Shown: positions 7,883 through 15,611 of the stretch, piece after piece
How positions within the stretch are numbered: the first letter of the stretch is position 1
How the letters are laid out: each line of letters begins with the position of its first letter
Assembly: GCA_964593905.1 (NCBI GenBank)
Contig: CAZQLE010000008.1
Location: forward strand, 1-39,975
Origin: CAZQLE01 sp964593905
GTDB taxonomy: Bacteria; Chloroflexota; Anaerolineae; Anaerolineales; Anaerolineaceae
Length of the DNA: 39,975 bases
Reading direction: 5' to 3'
The notes under the pieces: model-generated
The model's database searches: none
What the model was told of the DNA's origin: nothing
What the model saw: the letters and a program-made list of their open reading frames with translations, nothing else
Made by a program: the position numbers and the translations under genes

Positions 7883-9171
7883 AACACCATCCCTCGTGAA
7901 ATTTGCAGCATATCTTTCAACATCATCAGCATCGTAAGATCTTCTGCGGCCATCTCCTGCCGCAGAGCGCCCAGGGCTTTCTTGCCCGGCGCAGCCGTGG
8001 GGCTGAAAAGCTGTTCCAGAACATTCACCGCCAGATTGGGATACTGCTCAAAGAGCCGGTGGTTCTCCAACAACGGGTAAGCATCTTTAAAGGTCTTCCA
8101 ATCCTGATACGCAGCGGTCTGTTGCAGCAGGGTCATATACTCAGCCAGATCGGCGGCCAGGTAAGAACCCTTCTTGCTGGCAGAAATGATGGCTTTTGCG
8201 GCCGCTTCGGCCGAAACCATCGCCAGGTCCATCCCGCGCAGGGTGACCACGTTGTTAAGCAAGAACCGCGCAGCGCTGCCGATGACCACATAGCCATCGC
8301 CGTACCATTGAATGGGCAGGTGGAAACCACCGCGGTGCACCGTCTGGGCCGAATATTCGACCACTTCTCCGCCTTCCACCATCCGCGCCACGGTCGGATG
8401 CGCCTTAAAGGTATCCAACACCTGATGCGGTTGAAGCTTGCTGTCATACAGCGAGTCGATCTTTACCACCACACCCAGCGAAAGCGAGGCCTTGTTGGTA
8501 TAAATGAACCCGCCGCCCTCAATGCCGTTGGTCTGGCCTACCAGGGTATAGGCTGCCCCGGTGGTCTCAGTGCATTGAAAACGCTCCTGAATCGTGCGCT
8601 CGGGCAGGGCAATCACTTCCTTAACCCCCAGCGAAACATCGTGCGGGTGATATTCCTGCCGCAAACCGGCCTGCTTGAGCAGCAAAGAACGGGTGCCTTC
8701 GGCAATGACGACCACATCGGCATAAATTTCATCCGGCCCGGCCTGAATACCCACCACCCGGCCGCCTTCCATCTTCAGTGCGTCCACGGTCACGCCGGTA
8801 ATCAGGGCTGCGCCGGCTTCTTCGGCCTGCTGCGCCAGCCACGGATCAAACTTGGCCCGCAAAACGCTGAAGGCGTTATAAGGCGGTTCGCCGCCGGCCT
8901 TGCTGCGAAAATCCAACGCTGCCGATCCCTGGTCGCCCAGCATCACCACCTGGTGGCTGGTGATCGCGCGTTCCACCGGTGCGGTTTTCCAAAATTCAGG
9001 GTAGAGGTCGACCACCGGTTTGGAATAGATCAGCCCGCCAGAGACGTTCTTTCCGCCCGGGGCCTGACCGCGCTCGATGATCACCACATTCAAGCCGGCG
9101 CGGGCCAGCAGCATCCCGGCTGTAGCGCCAGCAGGTCCAGCTCCCACCACGATCACATCAAACTTTTCCAT
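7879..9171 (-). CDS. fixC: FixC-like ETF-quinone oxidoreductase flavoprotein
   Basis: FAD-binding protein of 430 aa in the FixC/ETF-QO family. The N-terminal MEKFDVIVVGAGPAGATAG gives the Rossmann motif, followed by GQAPGGKNVSGG and, later, DGYVVIGSAARFLLN. The start at 9171 is chosen because the protein begins canonically there; an open frame continues upstream to 9324 through a hairpin and carries no conserved sequence. The ribosome-binding site is weak (AAAGG, 11-12 bases before ATG). It probably hands electrons from ETF to quinone, coupling amine oxidation in this cluster to respiration. If the ETF bifurcates, the complex could instead work as in Fix systems; that is open. Confidence 0.92.
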   Translation of the reverse strand: MEKFDVIVVGAGPAGATAGMLLARAGLNVVIIERGQAPGGKNVSGGLIYSKPVVDLYPEFWKTAPVERAITSHQVVMLGDQGSAALDFRSKAGGEPPYNAFSVLRAKFDPWLAQQAEEAGAALITGVTVDALKMEGGRVVGIQAGPDEIYADVVVIAEGTRSLLLKQAGLRQEYHPHDVSLGVKEVIALPERTIQERFQCTETTGAAYTLVGQTNGIEGGGFIYTNKASLSLGVVVKIDSLYDSKLQPHQVLDTFKAHPTVARMVEGGEVVEYSAQTVHRGGFHLPIQWYGDGYVVIGSAARFLLNNVVTLRGMDLAMVSAEAAAKAIISASKKGSYLAADLAEYMTLLQQTAAYQDWKTFKDAYPLLENHRLFEQYPNLAVNVLEQLFSPTAAPGKKALGALRQEMAAEDLTMLMMLKDMLQISRGMVL

Positions 9172-9220
9172 AGATATAAAACCTTTTTTGGGTTCTTTCG
9201 CTTTTAGCGAGAAGGGTCTC

Positions 9221-9271
9221 CGGATTTGGGGTGTATGTATCGGCAAAGCCCACGCACACACCCCAAACCTG
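9221..9271 (-). repeat. Intergenic hairpin (TTTGGGGTGT family) upstream of fixC
   Basis: Arms 9221-9240 and 9252-9271 pair around TTTGGGGTGT/ACACCCCAAA. Read as DNA there are five mismatches over 20 positions. Read as minus-strand RNA nearly all of them become G-U wobble pairs, which indicates that the element works, or was maintained, as RNA transcribed with the operon. It shares its core with the hairpins at 2034-2077 and 5728-5771. Confidence 0.7.
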
Positions 9272-9312
9272 GGTATTACATTGTTCAAACAGTAAAGTTT
9301 TTTGAAAATGGC

Positions 9313-9397
9313 GGGGCGGCTCATTCACACCCTGGGTGTCTACCAATAATCAGGTGATGACCCTGAGCCGCCCCAAGAAAAGCCATAAAAGGCTTTT
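9313..9397. terminator. Double hairpin with T-run after the YgeW-type transcarbamoylase gene
   Basis: Two structures lie within 120 bp of the transcarbamoylase stop. AAAAGCC (9378-9384) pairs with GGCTTTT (9391-9397), with T-runs on both strands. Further downstream GGGGCGGCTCA (9313-9323) pairs with TGAGCCGCCCC (9364-9374) around an inner ACACCC/GGGTGT hairpin. On the minus strand the first could act as a weak terminator and the second would block exonucleases. Together with 9221-9271 they fill the 260-bp gap before fixC, which may separate two transcription units. Confidence 0.55.
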
Positions 9398-9431
9398 TTC
9401 AACCGAATAAACTTATTCCGCTAGCAAGATC

Positions 9432-10484
9432 TTACGGGATGATGCAGGCCATGACGCCCTTCTGAGCGTGCAGGCGGTTCTCTGCTTCATCGTAGGTCGT
9501 CAGACCCCATTTGCCATCCAACACTGCGTCGCTAACTTCAGCGCCGCGTTCGCAGGGCAGGCAGTGCATGTATTTGGCTTCTTTCTTCGCCAGGTTCATG
9601 CGTTTCTCGTCTGCGATCCAGCCCTTGTATTTGCTGAACAGGCTCACCATCGCATCCAATTCGGGCTTCTCGGTCACTGGAGGCAGCAGATCGAGCGCCA
9701 CATAGTTCTTGGCGTACACGACATCCGCATTTTCGCAGGCATCTTCCATTTTGTCAGACACGCTGTAAGAACCGCCGTAGCGTTCCACATTGGCTTTGAC
9801 CGCTGCTTCAACTTCGGGGTCGATGCGCATTTCGGGCGGGCGAGAGAAGACGATGTCGGCGCCGAACAGGCTGGCGACGTACATGAAGTCATGATGCGGG
9901 GCGATGGGTTTCTTCGGGCTTGAACCCCAGGTCCAGGTCACACCCACTTTGCGGCCGGTGAAATCTTTGCCAAACATTTCGCGCAGGGTCATCAGGTCAG
10001 CCATACCCTGGCAGGGGTGGTCTTTGTTGTCTTCCATGTTGATGACAGGAATATCAGACCATTTCGCAAATTCGCGGATGATCTTCATGCTTTTGTCATA
10101 TTCCCAGCCCACTTTGTCACCCAGAATGCGGATGGCCAGTGCATCACCCATGCGAGACAGCACACGGGCCATATCAGAAATACGCTCTGAGCCATAACCC
10201 ACATCTTCGCCTTCCAGGGTCGGCAGACGTACCGCATCGGGCTGCAAGAAGTGAGCGTGACCGCCCAACTGGAAGATGCCAGCCTCAAAGCTGTTGCGGG
10301 TGCGCAATGAAGCATTGAAGAACATCATGAACAGGGTGCGCAGGGGCAGAAGATCATCATGCCGGCGGCGCATCGTGTAATCGGCCTTTAAATTCAGGCC
10401 AACTTCGATCATGGTGTCGATTTCTTCGCGGGTGAAATCGCGCAGGGTAATAAAATCTCGTCCTTTTAATCCTTCTGTAACCAT
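9432..10484 (-). CDS. YgeW/acetylornithine-type transcarbamoylase of unknown substrate
   Basis: A 350-aa member of the aspartate/ornithine carbamoyltransferase superfamily. The carbamoyl-phosphate loop reads FFNASLRTRNSFE (residues 55-67), with Leu where ATCase and OTCase have Thr, as in the N-acetylornithine and YgeW branches. It is followed by FQLGGHA, PVINMED, HPCQGMADLMTL (156-167), DVVYAKNY, MHCLPCERG and DEAENRLHAQKGVMA. YgeW-type proteins sit in purine-catabolic clusters and their substrate is not established. Here, between allantoin genes and a carbamate kinase, it probably phosphorolyses a ureide (oxalurate is the obvious candidate) to carbamoyl phosphate. A biosynthetic acetylornithine role is unlikely because no arginine genes are near. 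RBS: AGGAGG, four bases before ATG. Confidence 0.85.
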   Translation of the reverse strand: MVTEGLKGRDFITLRDFTREEIDTMIEVGLNLKADYTMRRRHDDLLPLRTLFMMFFNASLRTRNSFEAGIFQLGGHAHFLQPDAVRLPTLEGEDVGYGSERISDMARVLSRMGDALAIRILGDKVGWEYDKSMKIIREFAKWSDIPVINMEDNKDHPCQGMADLMTLREMFGKDFTGRKVGVTWTWGSSPKKPIAPHHDFMYVASLFGADIVFSRPPEMRIDPEVEAAVKANVERYGGSYSVSDKMEDACENADVVYAKNYVALDLLPPVTEKPELDAMVSLFSKYKGWIADEKRMNLAKKEAKYMHCLPCERGAEVSDAVLDGKWGLTTYDEAENRLHAQKGVMACIIP

Positions 10485-10529
10485 TGTTCCTCCTACTGAG
10501 TTTTTCTTGATTTTAAAATTTGAATACAG

Positions 10530-11033
10530 TTATTCCGGTGCTTTGAAAAGGTGAATCATTTCCCGGACTGTTTCCTCACGCCAGGATTCCTTATGGTCTT
10601 CGCGCAGCCGGCGGCGCAGGGCAAGCATTTCTTCATCGATCACGCGGGTTGCTTCACGCGGTCGTTCAACCCAGTGCGTCAGTTCTTTAAAAGCTTCGTC
10701 ATAAAAAACGAAGACCGGAATCGAAAGGTAAAGGCCATCCTTGCGGTATGGCAGGATCAAATCGGGGTGCTGGTCGCGATGAAAAATCCGCAGTTCCCAG
10801 CCCGCTTTTTCTGCCAGGGCGGCTGCCGGGGGCAAATAGTAGAGCACATCCCCCGACCAGGGCTCGGCAATTGCCAACATATAGCGCACCTGCTGCAATT
10901 CATGCGAAAGCGCCCTGTCAGCAACACTGGCCCGCGCTTCGGCCATCATCTGCGTAAAACGGCTCAGATTCGCACCAAAACCGGCAGAAAATTGCTCCAG
11001 CGTCTCACCCTGAAAGAAAAAATCTCGATCCAT
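10530..11033 (-). CDS. Thioredoxin-fold protein without cysteines
   Basis: A 167-aa protein whose middle part (about residues 50-125) matches the thioredoxin-like family in which relatives read E-PWCGD-R: here AIAEPWSGDVLYYLPPAAAL, then WELRIFHRDQHPDLILPY and the cis-proline segment YLSIPVFVFYDE. The usual catalytic Cys is Ser, and the whole protein has no cysteine, so it cannot be a thiol-disulfide enzyme. The C-terminus is charged and helical. The start at 11033 follows the KARI-like stop by two bases with GGTGGAGG upstream, so it is co-translated with that gene. A binding or chaperone role for a neighbouring enzyme is possible but speculative. Confidence 0.75.
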   Translation of the reverse strand: MDRDFFFQGETLEQFSAGFGANLSRFTQMMAEARASVADRALSHELQQVRYMLAIAEPWSGDVLYYLPPAAALAEKAGWELRIFHRDQHPDLILPYRKDGLYLSIPVFVFYDEAFKELTHWVERPREATRVIDEEMLALRRRLREDHKESWREETVREMIHLFKAPE

Positions 11034-11035
11034 GC

Positions 11036-12022
11036 TCAGCCTCCACCAAAAAGTTTGCGCCACTCACGGCCAACTTTTTCCATCAAAGAGAGCTGTGCGG
11101 TCCGCCGCATACGGTGCAAATGCGGCATACCCGTTTGCCATTCCAACATCCAGCGGGCGGCAAAATCACCCTGGCTGGTCTCTTCAAACACTTTTTCAAT
11201 CTCGGCGCGGTCAATCACCCGCGGCCCGGTCATGCGGACTGCAAATTCACAGGTGCGGCTGCTGCGCTCTGAAATATAGCCTTCAATGCCGACCTCATCC
11301 ATCACATCCACCACCGAACGCAGCGAGCGGATGGCTTTGGCATAGGCAAAGTAGGGCGAGTAACCATTGGCGACCATCACTTCAAACACCGCGCGCATCA
11401 GGGCAATCGTCCCGCCATACAGCACCTGTTCTTCAAAGTTGTCGCCTTCGGTCTCAGAGGCAAAATCAACGCCCACCACACCCACGCGGGTGCTGCCAAC
11501 CGCTTTGGCAATTGCCAGAACAATCTGGTCGGCTTCGCCGGTCACATCCTGCTCCACCGCCACCGCGCCATAAATACCCGAACCCTGCAAAAACTTTTCG
11601 CGCACCAGGTGGCCGGGTGAGTTGGGCACAAACAAAACCACATTAACATTTTTCGGCGGCTGAATCGCGCCGTATAACACGTTGAACCCGTGTGCAAAAC
11701 TGAGTGTGCAGCCCGGCTTAAGGTTGGCATGAATGGATTCGCGATAAACAGCCGGTTGAGCAGGATCGGGCAATAAAACATGGACAATATCGGCTTTACG
11801 GACGGCTTCTTCGATCGTATAGACCTCAAAACCATCCTGCTCGGCGCGGTCCCAATCGCTAAACTGCTTGCGCGAACCGGCGCCAACAATCACCTTGATA
11901 CCGTTATCCCGCATACAAAGCGCCTGCGGGCCGCCCTGAATGCCATAGCCCAGAACGGCAACGGTCTTGCCATTCAAAATATCCAGGCTGACATCCTCAT
12001 CGCGGTATACCTGATTTTCCAT
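11036..12022 (-). CDS. Ketol-acid reductoisomerase-like protein, altered metal site
   Basis: A 328-aa IlvC-family protein. The Rossmann motif LGYGIQGGPQALCMRDNG (24-41), LLPDPAQPAVY (83-93) and FAHGFNVLYGAIQPP (109-123) are clear. At the first metal site SETEGDNFEEQ keeps Asp194 and Glu198. The second glutamate pair, normally YFExxHE, aligns without gaps to residues 227-233 and is replaced by Lys229 and Ser233. It therefore should not do normal magnesium-dependent ketol-acid reductoisomerisation. No other branched-chain biosynthesis gene is present. Its place in the allantoin run suggests an NAD(P)-dependent step on a ureide such as ureidoglycolate, possibly replacing AllD; this is inference. 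The ATG at 12022 has AGGAG eight bases upstream; an open frame to 12067 includes that RBS and is not coding. Confidence 0.82.
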   Translation of the reverse strand: MENQVYRDEDVSLDILNGKTVAVLGYGIQGGPQALCMRDNGIKVIVGAGSRKQFSDWDRAEQDGFEVYTIEEAVRKADIVHVLLPDPAQPAVYRESIHANLKPGCTLSFAHGFNVLYGAIQPPKNVNVVLFVPNSPGHLVREKFLQGSGIYGAVAVEQDVTGEADQIVLAIAKAVGSTRVGVVGVDFASETEGDNFEEQVLYGGTIALMRAVFEVMVANGYSPYFAYAKAIRSLRSVVDVMDEVGIEGYISERSSRTCEFAVRMTGPRVIDRAEIEKVFEETSQGDFAARWMLEWQTGMPHLHRMRRTAQLSLMEKVGREWRKLFGGG

Positions 12023-12100
12023 GACCCACTCTCCTTTCAATAAACGGCTACTGTTGCCTTCATCCAAAACCGTTAATCAACAGCCAGACAGCCAAATGGT

Positions 12101-12892
12101 TTATAGAAACTGGGTGTAATCGCGGTTAACATCTTTGTAGAGCATATAAGCCGATTTTTCCCAGCCGGTGGCATAGAAGAACTGCGGGCAGAACGGCGCC
12201 ATATAGATGAAGTCATCTTTTTGAACCTCGATCAAATCGTGGTTCAACCAGTACAACCCGCGGCCAGCGACCATATACAGCCCGTGTTCCATCACATGTG
12301 CTTCCACAAAGCTGAAATAGGTGCCGGGGTCGAAGACCTGCAGGTTGATCCCCATATCAAAGCCCATTTGCTCGTAGGGGGTGAGATGTTTTTCCATATA
12401 AGTGTCGGTCGGGTAGGCCGTCACATCGCTCTCATGCGCCAGAATGGCATCCGGCACAGCGATGCCGGCCACGGTCTCATACTTGCGGCGGATCCACGCA
12501 ACACGGCTCAGGGCATCGCCCTTGTTGACAAACGAATAAGCCTGATGCGGCGGAAGCCAGCCAAAGCTGCCCGCCACCATTTTTTGCGTCGGGCGGCCGC
12601 TGAGGGTGATCTCAACTTCACCTTCCAACACATACAAGAACTGCTCAAGGTTCTCATCGCGCGGCGCAGAAGTGCCACCGTTCGGCTCAACCAGCAGTTC
12701 GTGTTCAACAAATTTGGCCCCGTGCTGCGGCGCAGATAACACCTGGGCTAAAACGCCCTCATTGAAACCGGGCAGATGATGTTCAACCCGGTTGGCCCGG
12801 GGAAAGATCATATAACTGCCTGGTTTGTTGATGCAGCGGCAGCGAGAAGTAACATCCGCTTCACTGACGATCAATTTCTGTGTCTGTTGCAT
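12101..12892 (-). CDS. allE: (S)-ureidoglycine aminohydrolase
   Basis: Bicupin enzyme of 263 aa that releases ammonia from (S)-ureidoglycine to give (S)-ureidoglycolate. The N-terminal cupin includes EHELLVEPNGG and FLYVLEGEVEITLSG; the C-terminal cupin carries the manganese site FVEAHVMEHGLYMVAGRG, with the E-x-H-x3-H pattern, and the matching Gln in APFCPQFFYATG. YMEKHLTPYEQMGFDMGINL is also typical of AllE. The start at 12892 has GGAGG seven bases upstream; an in-frame extension to 12931 has no support. This gene is the clearest pointer to allantoin as the substrate of the cluster. Confidence 0.93.
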   Translation of the reverse strand: MQQTQKLIVSEADVTSRCRCINKPGSYMIFPRANRVEHHLPGFNEGVLAQVLSAPQHGAKFVEHELLVEPNGGTSAPRDENLEQFLYVLEGEVEITLSGRPTQKMVAGSFGWLPPHQAYSFVNKGDALSRVAWIRRKYETVAGIAVPDAILAHESDVTAYPTDTYMEKHLTPYEQMGFDMGINLQVFDPGTYFSFVEAHVMEHGLYMVAGRGLYWLNHDLIEVQKDDFIYMAPFCPQFFYATGWEKSAYMLYKDVNRDYTQFL

Positions 12893-12938
12893 GGCTCTGC
12901 CTCCAAAAAATTCGTTTTCCAGAAATTCCACTGCACCT

Positions 12939-14168
12939 TCAACGATTCAACCAGCGCAGTGCAAAAAGCGTATAAAAACGCGCCGCTTCCACCAGTTCGT
13001 CGAGGGTGACATACTCGTTGGCCGCGTGCGCCAGAGCGGGGTCGCCAGGCCCGAACAAGATAATGGGCATCCCATCTCGGGCGAACCACCGGCCGTCACT
13101 GGTCTGCTGATAACCGGTAATCAGACGTTCTTGACCGGTGCAATCGCGCAGCGCCTGACAGGCCAACTGCACCAGGGGATCTTCGGGTGAAGTGTCGATG
13201 TTTGCGGCAACTTCACCGGTCGAAATCAGATCATAGCGGAGCGGCTCAACTTCCCCATTAAACCGCTCCAGCGATCTGCGAATTTGCTCCACAGCCGCCT
13301 CGCGTGTTTCACCGGGCAGCAGCCGCCGGTCCATCTCAATCTTGCACATCTCCGGCACGATACTCCACTGGATGCCGCCCCCGATCTTACCAATATTGAG
13401 CGTTGCCGCCGGTAAGTAGGGGTGCCCTGGTTTCGACAACTCGGGGAACAAGTCTTTCTCGAACCAGTTCAACACCTGCGCAGCTTTCAGCACTGCATTC
13501 TCACCCGCCCACGGCATAGCCCCGTGAGCGCTCTTGCCATAAATAATCAGATCAATTCCGCAGGCCACCCGTTCGGCCACCGCAACCTGGTTGGCCGTTT
13601 GTTCGCCAACCACCAGCGCTTCGGTTTGCAGCAGCCCCCGGTCGTGCAGCCACTTTGTGCCTTCCAACCCGCCCGATTCTTCATCGGCCACCAGGGCCAG
13701 CAAAAGCGGGCGTTGCAACGGTGTTCCGGCGCGCACCAGGGCAATAACCGCCGCCAGCATCGCCGCCGCGCTGCCTTTATCATCTCCGGCGCCGCGGCCA
13801 TATAATCGGCCGTCTTGCACCAACCCCGCATAGGGGTCGCACTGCCAGCGGTTCAATTCTCCCGCCGGAACCGTATCGAGATGAGCGTGCAGCAGCAAAC
13901 CGGTCTTTTCTTCGCTGCTGCCCAGCCGGGCAAGCACACTGGGTTGGTGGGGTTGGCGGCTTTCGATCACCGCGGCAGCACCAACCTTGTTCAAATGACG
14001 GATCACAGTCTCAACGACAGACCGCGTATCTCCGGGTGGAAAATCGCTGCGCTGTTGAACCAGTTCCCGCAGAAGTTCTGCGACCCCGTCCGGGGTGATC
14101 CACCGGAGTACACTTTCTTCGAACGAAGATAAGGCGCCCCCGCGAAAAGGACTATGCGCTGCGACCAT
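12939..14168 (-). CDS. M20-family metallohydrolase (ArgE/DapE/YgeY type)
   Basis: A 409-aa cytosolic dizinc amidohydrolase. Metal and catalytic motifs are HAHLDTVPAG (94-103, His96, Asp98), YGRGAGDDKGSAAAM (123-137, Asp130), ADEESGGLEG (161-170) and VGEQT near 198. KSAHGAMPW marks the dimerisation-domain start, and GPGDPALAHAANEYV is the C-terminal metal His region. The pattern is that of ArgE/DapE and E. coli YgeY rather than the AllC type of allantoate amidohydrolase. Being the only amidohydrolase between allantoinase and AllE, it is the natural candidate for opening allantoate here, although N-acyl or N-carbamoyl amino acids are alternatives. The start is uncertain by a few codons because the RBS is weak. 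It lies 27 bp from allB. Confidence 0.85.
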   Translation of the reverse strand: MVAAHSPFRGGALSSFEESVLRWITPDGVAELLRELVQQRSDFPPGDTRSVVETVIRHLNKVGAAAVIESRQPHQPSVLARLGSSEEKTGLLLHAHLDTVPAGELNRWQCDPYAGLVQDGRLYGRGAGDDKGSAAAMLAAVIALVRAGTPLQRPLLLALVADEESGGLEGTKWLHDRGLLQTEALVVGEQTANQVAVAERVACGIDLIIYGKSAHGAMPWAGENAVLKAAQVLNWFEKDLFPELSKPGHPYLPAATLNIGKIGGGIQWSIVPEMCKIEMDRRLLPGETREAAVEQIRRSLERFNGEVEPLRYDLISTGEVAANIDTSPEDPLVQLACQALRDCTGQERLITGYQQTSDGRWFARDGMPIILFGPGDPALAHAANEYVTLDELVEAARFYTLFALRWLNR

Positions 14169-14195
14169 GATCCGTCATCTCATTCCATCTTCCGC

Positions 14196-15575
14196 CTACG
14201 CGTACTGATAAGCGTATGCCCGGCGTAGTTCCTGTCCATAGCCTGGTTCAGCGACCAGTTTTCCATCTTCAAAGACAACTTCTCCGCGCACCAGCGTCTT
14301 GACAACCTTGCCCTGGAAGGTGCGGCCCACATAAGCACTGTGCTGATTCTTATAGAACAACTGGTCAGCAGTCAACGTCCATTCACGGTGCAGGTCCACC
14401 ACAACCAGGTCAGCATCTGAACCCGGCTGAAGCACACCCTTTTGGGGGTAAAGCCCATACAGCCGGGCCGGGTTTGCGCAAAGCATGCGCACCAGCGCCG
14501 AAAGCGGGACGCCGCGCTTATGAAAACCTTCGGTCAACAAAGTTGGCAGCATGGTCTGCAAACCCATAATGCCGCCCCAGGCCTTCCAGATATTATCAAG
14601 GCCTTTTTCTTTTTCTTCCCAGGTGCAGGGAGAATGATCGGAACCGATCACATCCACCAGACCCTCGGCCACACACTGCCACAGCTCATCGACCATTGCG
14701 CGCGAGCGCAGCGGCGGCGCGCATTTGGCAGCCGGGCCCAACTGTTCAAAATCTTGATGGTCAAAGGTCAAATAGTGCGGGCAGGTCTCGGCGGTCACAT
14801 GCACGCCTTCGCGCCGCGCCTGGGCCACACTGCGCACCCCATCTGGGATGGAGATATGCACGATATGCAAATTGCCGCCGGTGGTTTTGGCCCAAAAACA
14901 GGCCCGCTGCACCGCTTCGAGTTCGGTTTCGGGCGGGCGAGATTCATACCAGCCCGCGCGGTCGGTGCGGCCTGTTTTCTGAATCTGACCCGATAAATAG
15001 CGGGTGACAAACTCATTTTCGGCGTGCAGACCGATTACATTGCCCAGTTCGGCCATTTTTTTCAGGCCCGCATACAGCATGTCGTCATTCAAACGCTCAA
15101 AATCGACGCCGCTGTTGCTGGCAAAAGATTTGAACCCGATCACCCCGGCAGTGTTCATATCTGCCAGATCATCCAGGTTGTTATCGACAAAACCGCCCCA
15201 CTGGGCATAATCTACATAAGCCTGACCTTTTGCAACACTGCGCTTTTTTGCCAATTCGGTAGCATTAATCGTCGGCGGTGTCGAATTGAGCGGCATATCC
15301 AGCACAGTGGTTACACCCCCCGCGGCGGCCGCGGCGGTGCCGGTCTTGTAGCCTTCCCAGTATTCTCGACCGGGCTCATTCAAATGCACATGACCATCCA
15401 CCACACCCGGCAGCAAAACCTTTCCGCTCAGATCCATGCTGCGCGCCGCCGGACGGTCACCCGCCCCGCGCACCACCTCAAGGATCTTGCCATCAGCGAT
15501 CAATACACCGCCGGGAAAGATTTCTTTCTCGCCAACAACAACAGCATTCTTTAAAAATAAATCAGCGCTCATCAT
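14196..15575 (-). CDS. allB: Allantoinase
   Basis: Cyclic amidohydrolase of 459 aa that opens allantoin to allantoate. The metal-binding motif is GVVDGHVHLNEPGRE (57-71); the carboxylated lysine is in GFKSFASNSG (Lys149), with further ligands in GLHAEN (His184), LHIVHIS and the GSDHSPC aspartate. DMPLNSTPPT (93-102) is the segment that distinguishes allantoinases from dihydroorotases and hydantoinases. No adjacent pyr genes other than an ATCase-like paralogue are seen, and AllE lies two genes away, which supports allantoin. The start is one of two adjacent ATGs with a weak upstream AGGG. Confidence 0.93.
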   Translation of the reverse strand: MMSADLFLKNAVVVGEKEIFPGGVLIADGKILEVVRGAGDRPAARSMDLSGKVLLPGVVDGHVHLNEPGREYWEGYKTGTAAAAAGGVTTVLDMPLNSTPPTINATELAKKRSVAKGQAYVDYAQWGGFVDNNLDDLADMNTAGVIGFKSFASNSGVDFERLNDDMLYAGLKKMAELGNVIGLHAENEFVTRYLSGQIQKTGRTDRAGWYESRPPETELEAVQRACFWAKTTGGNLHIVHISIPDGVRSVAQARREGVHVTAETCPHYLTFDHQDFEQLGPAAKCAPPLRSRAMVDELWQCVAEGLVDVIGSDHSPCTWEEKEKGLDNIWKAWGGIMGLQTMLPTLLTEGFHKRGVPLSALVRMLCANPARLYGLYPQKGVLQPGSDADLVVVDLHREWTLTADQLFYKNQHSAYVGRTFQGKVVKTLVRGEVVFEDGKLVAEPGYGQELRRAYAYQYA

Positions 15576-15611
15576 CCCTGCTTTCGGTCAGACAAAATGC
15601 CTGTACCTGAT

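Noticed and set aside
6725..9207. Large plus-strand open frames opposite etfB and fixC
   Set aside because: Low-complexity, His/Arg/Gln-rich translations without recognisable motifs; the minus-strand frames are clear flavoprotein and ETF genes.
11036..12022. Branched-chain amino acid biosynthetic ilvC
   Set aside because: Both glutamates of the second metal site are replaced and no ilv or leu genes are near.
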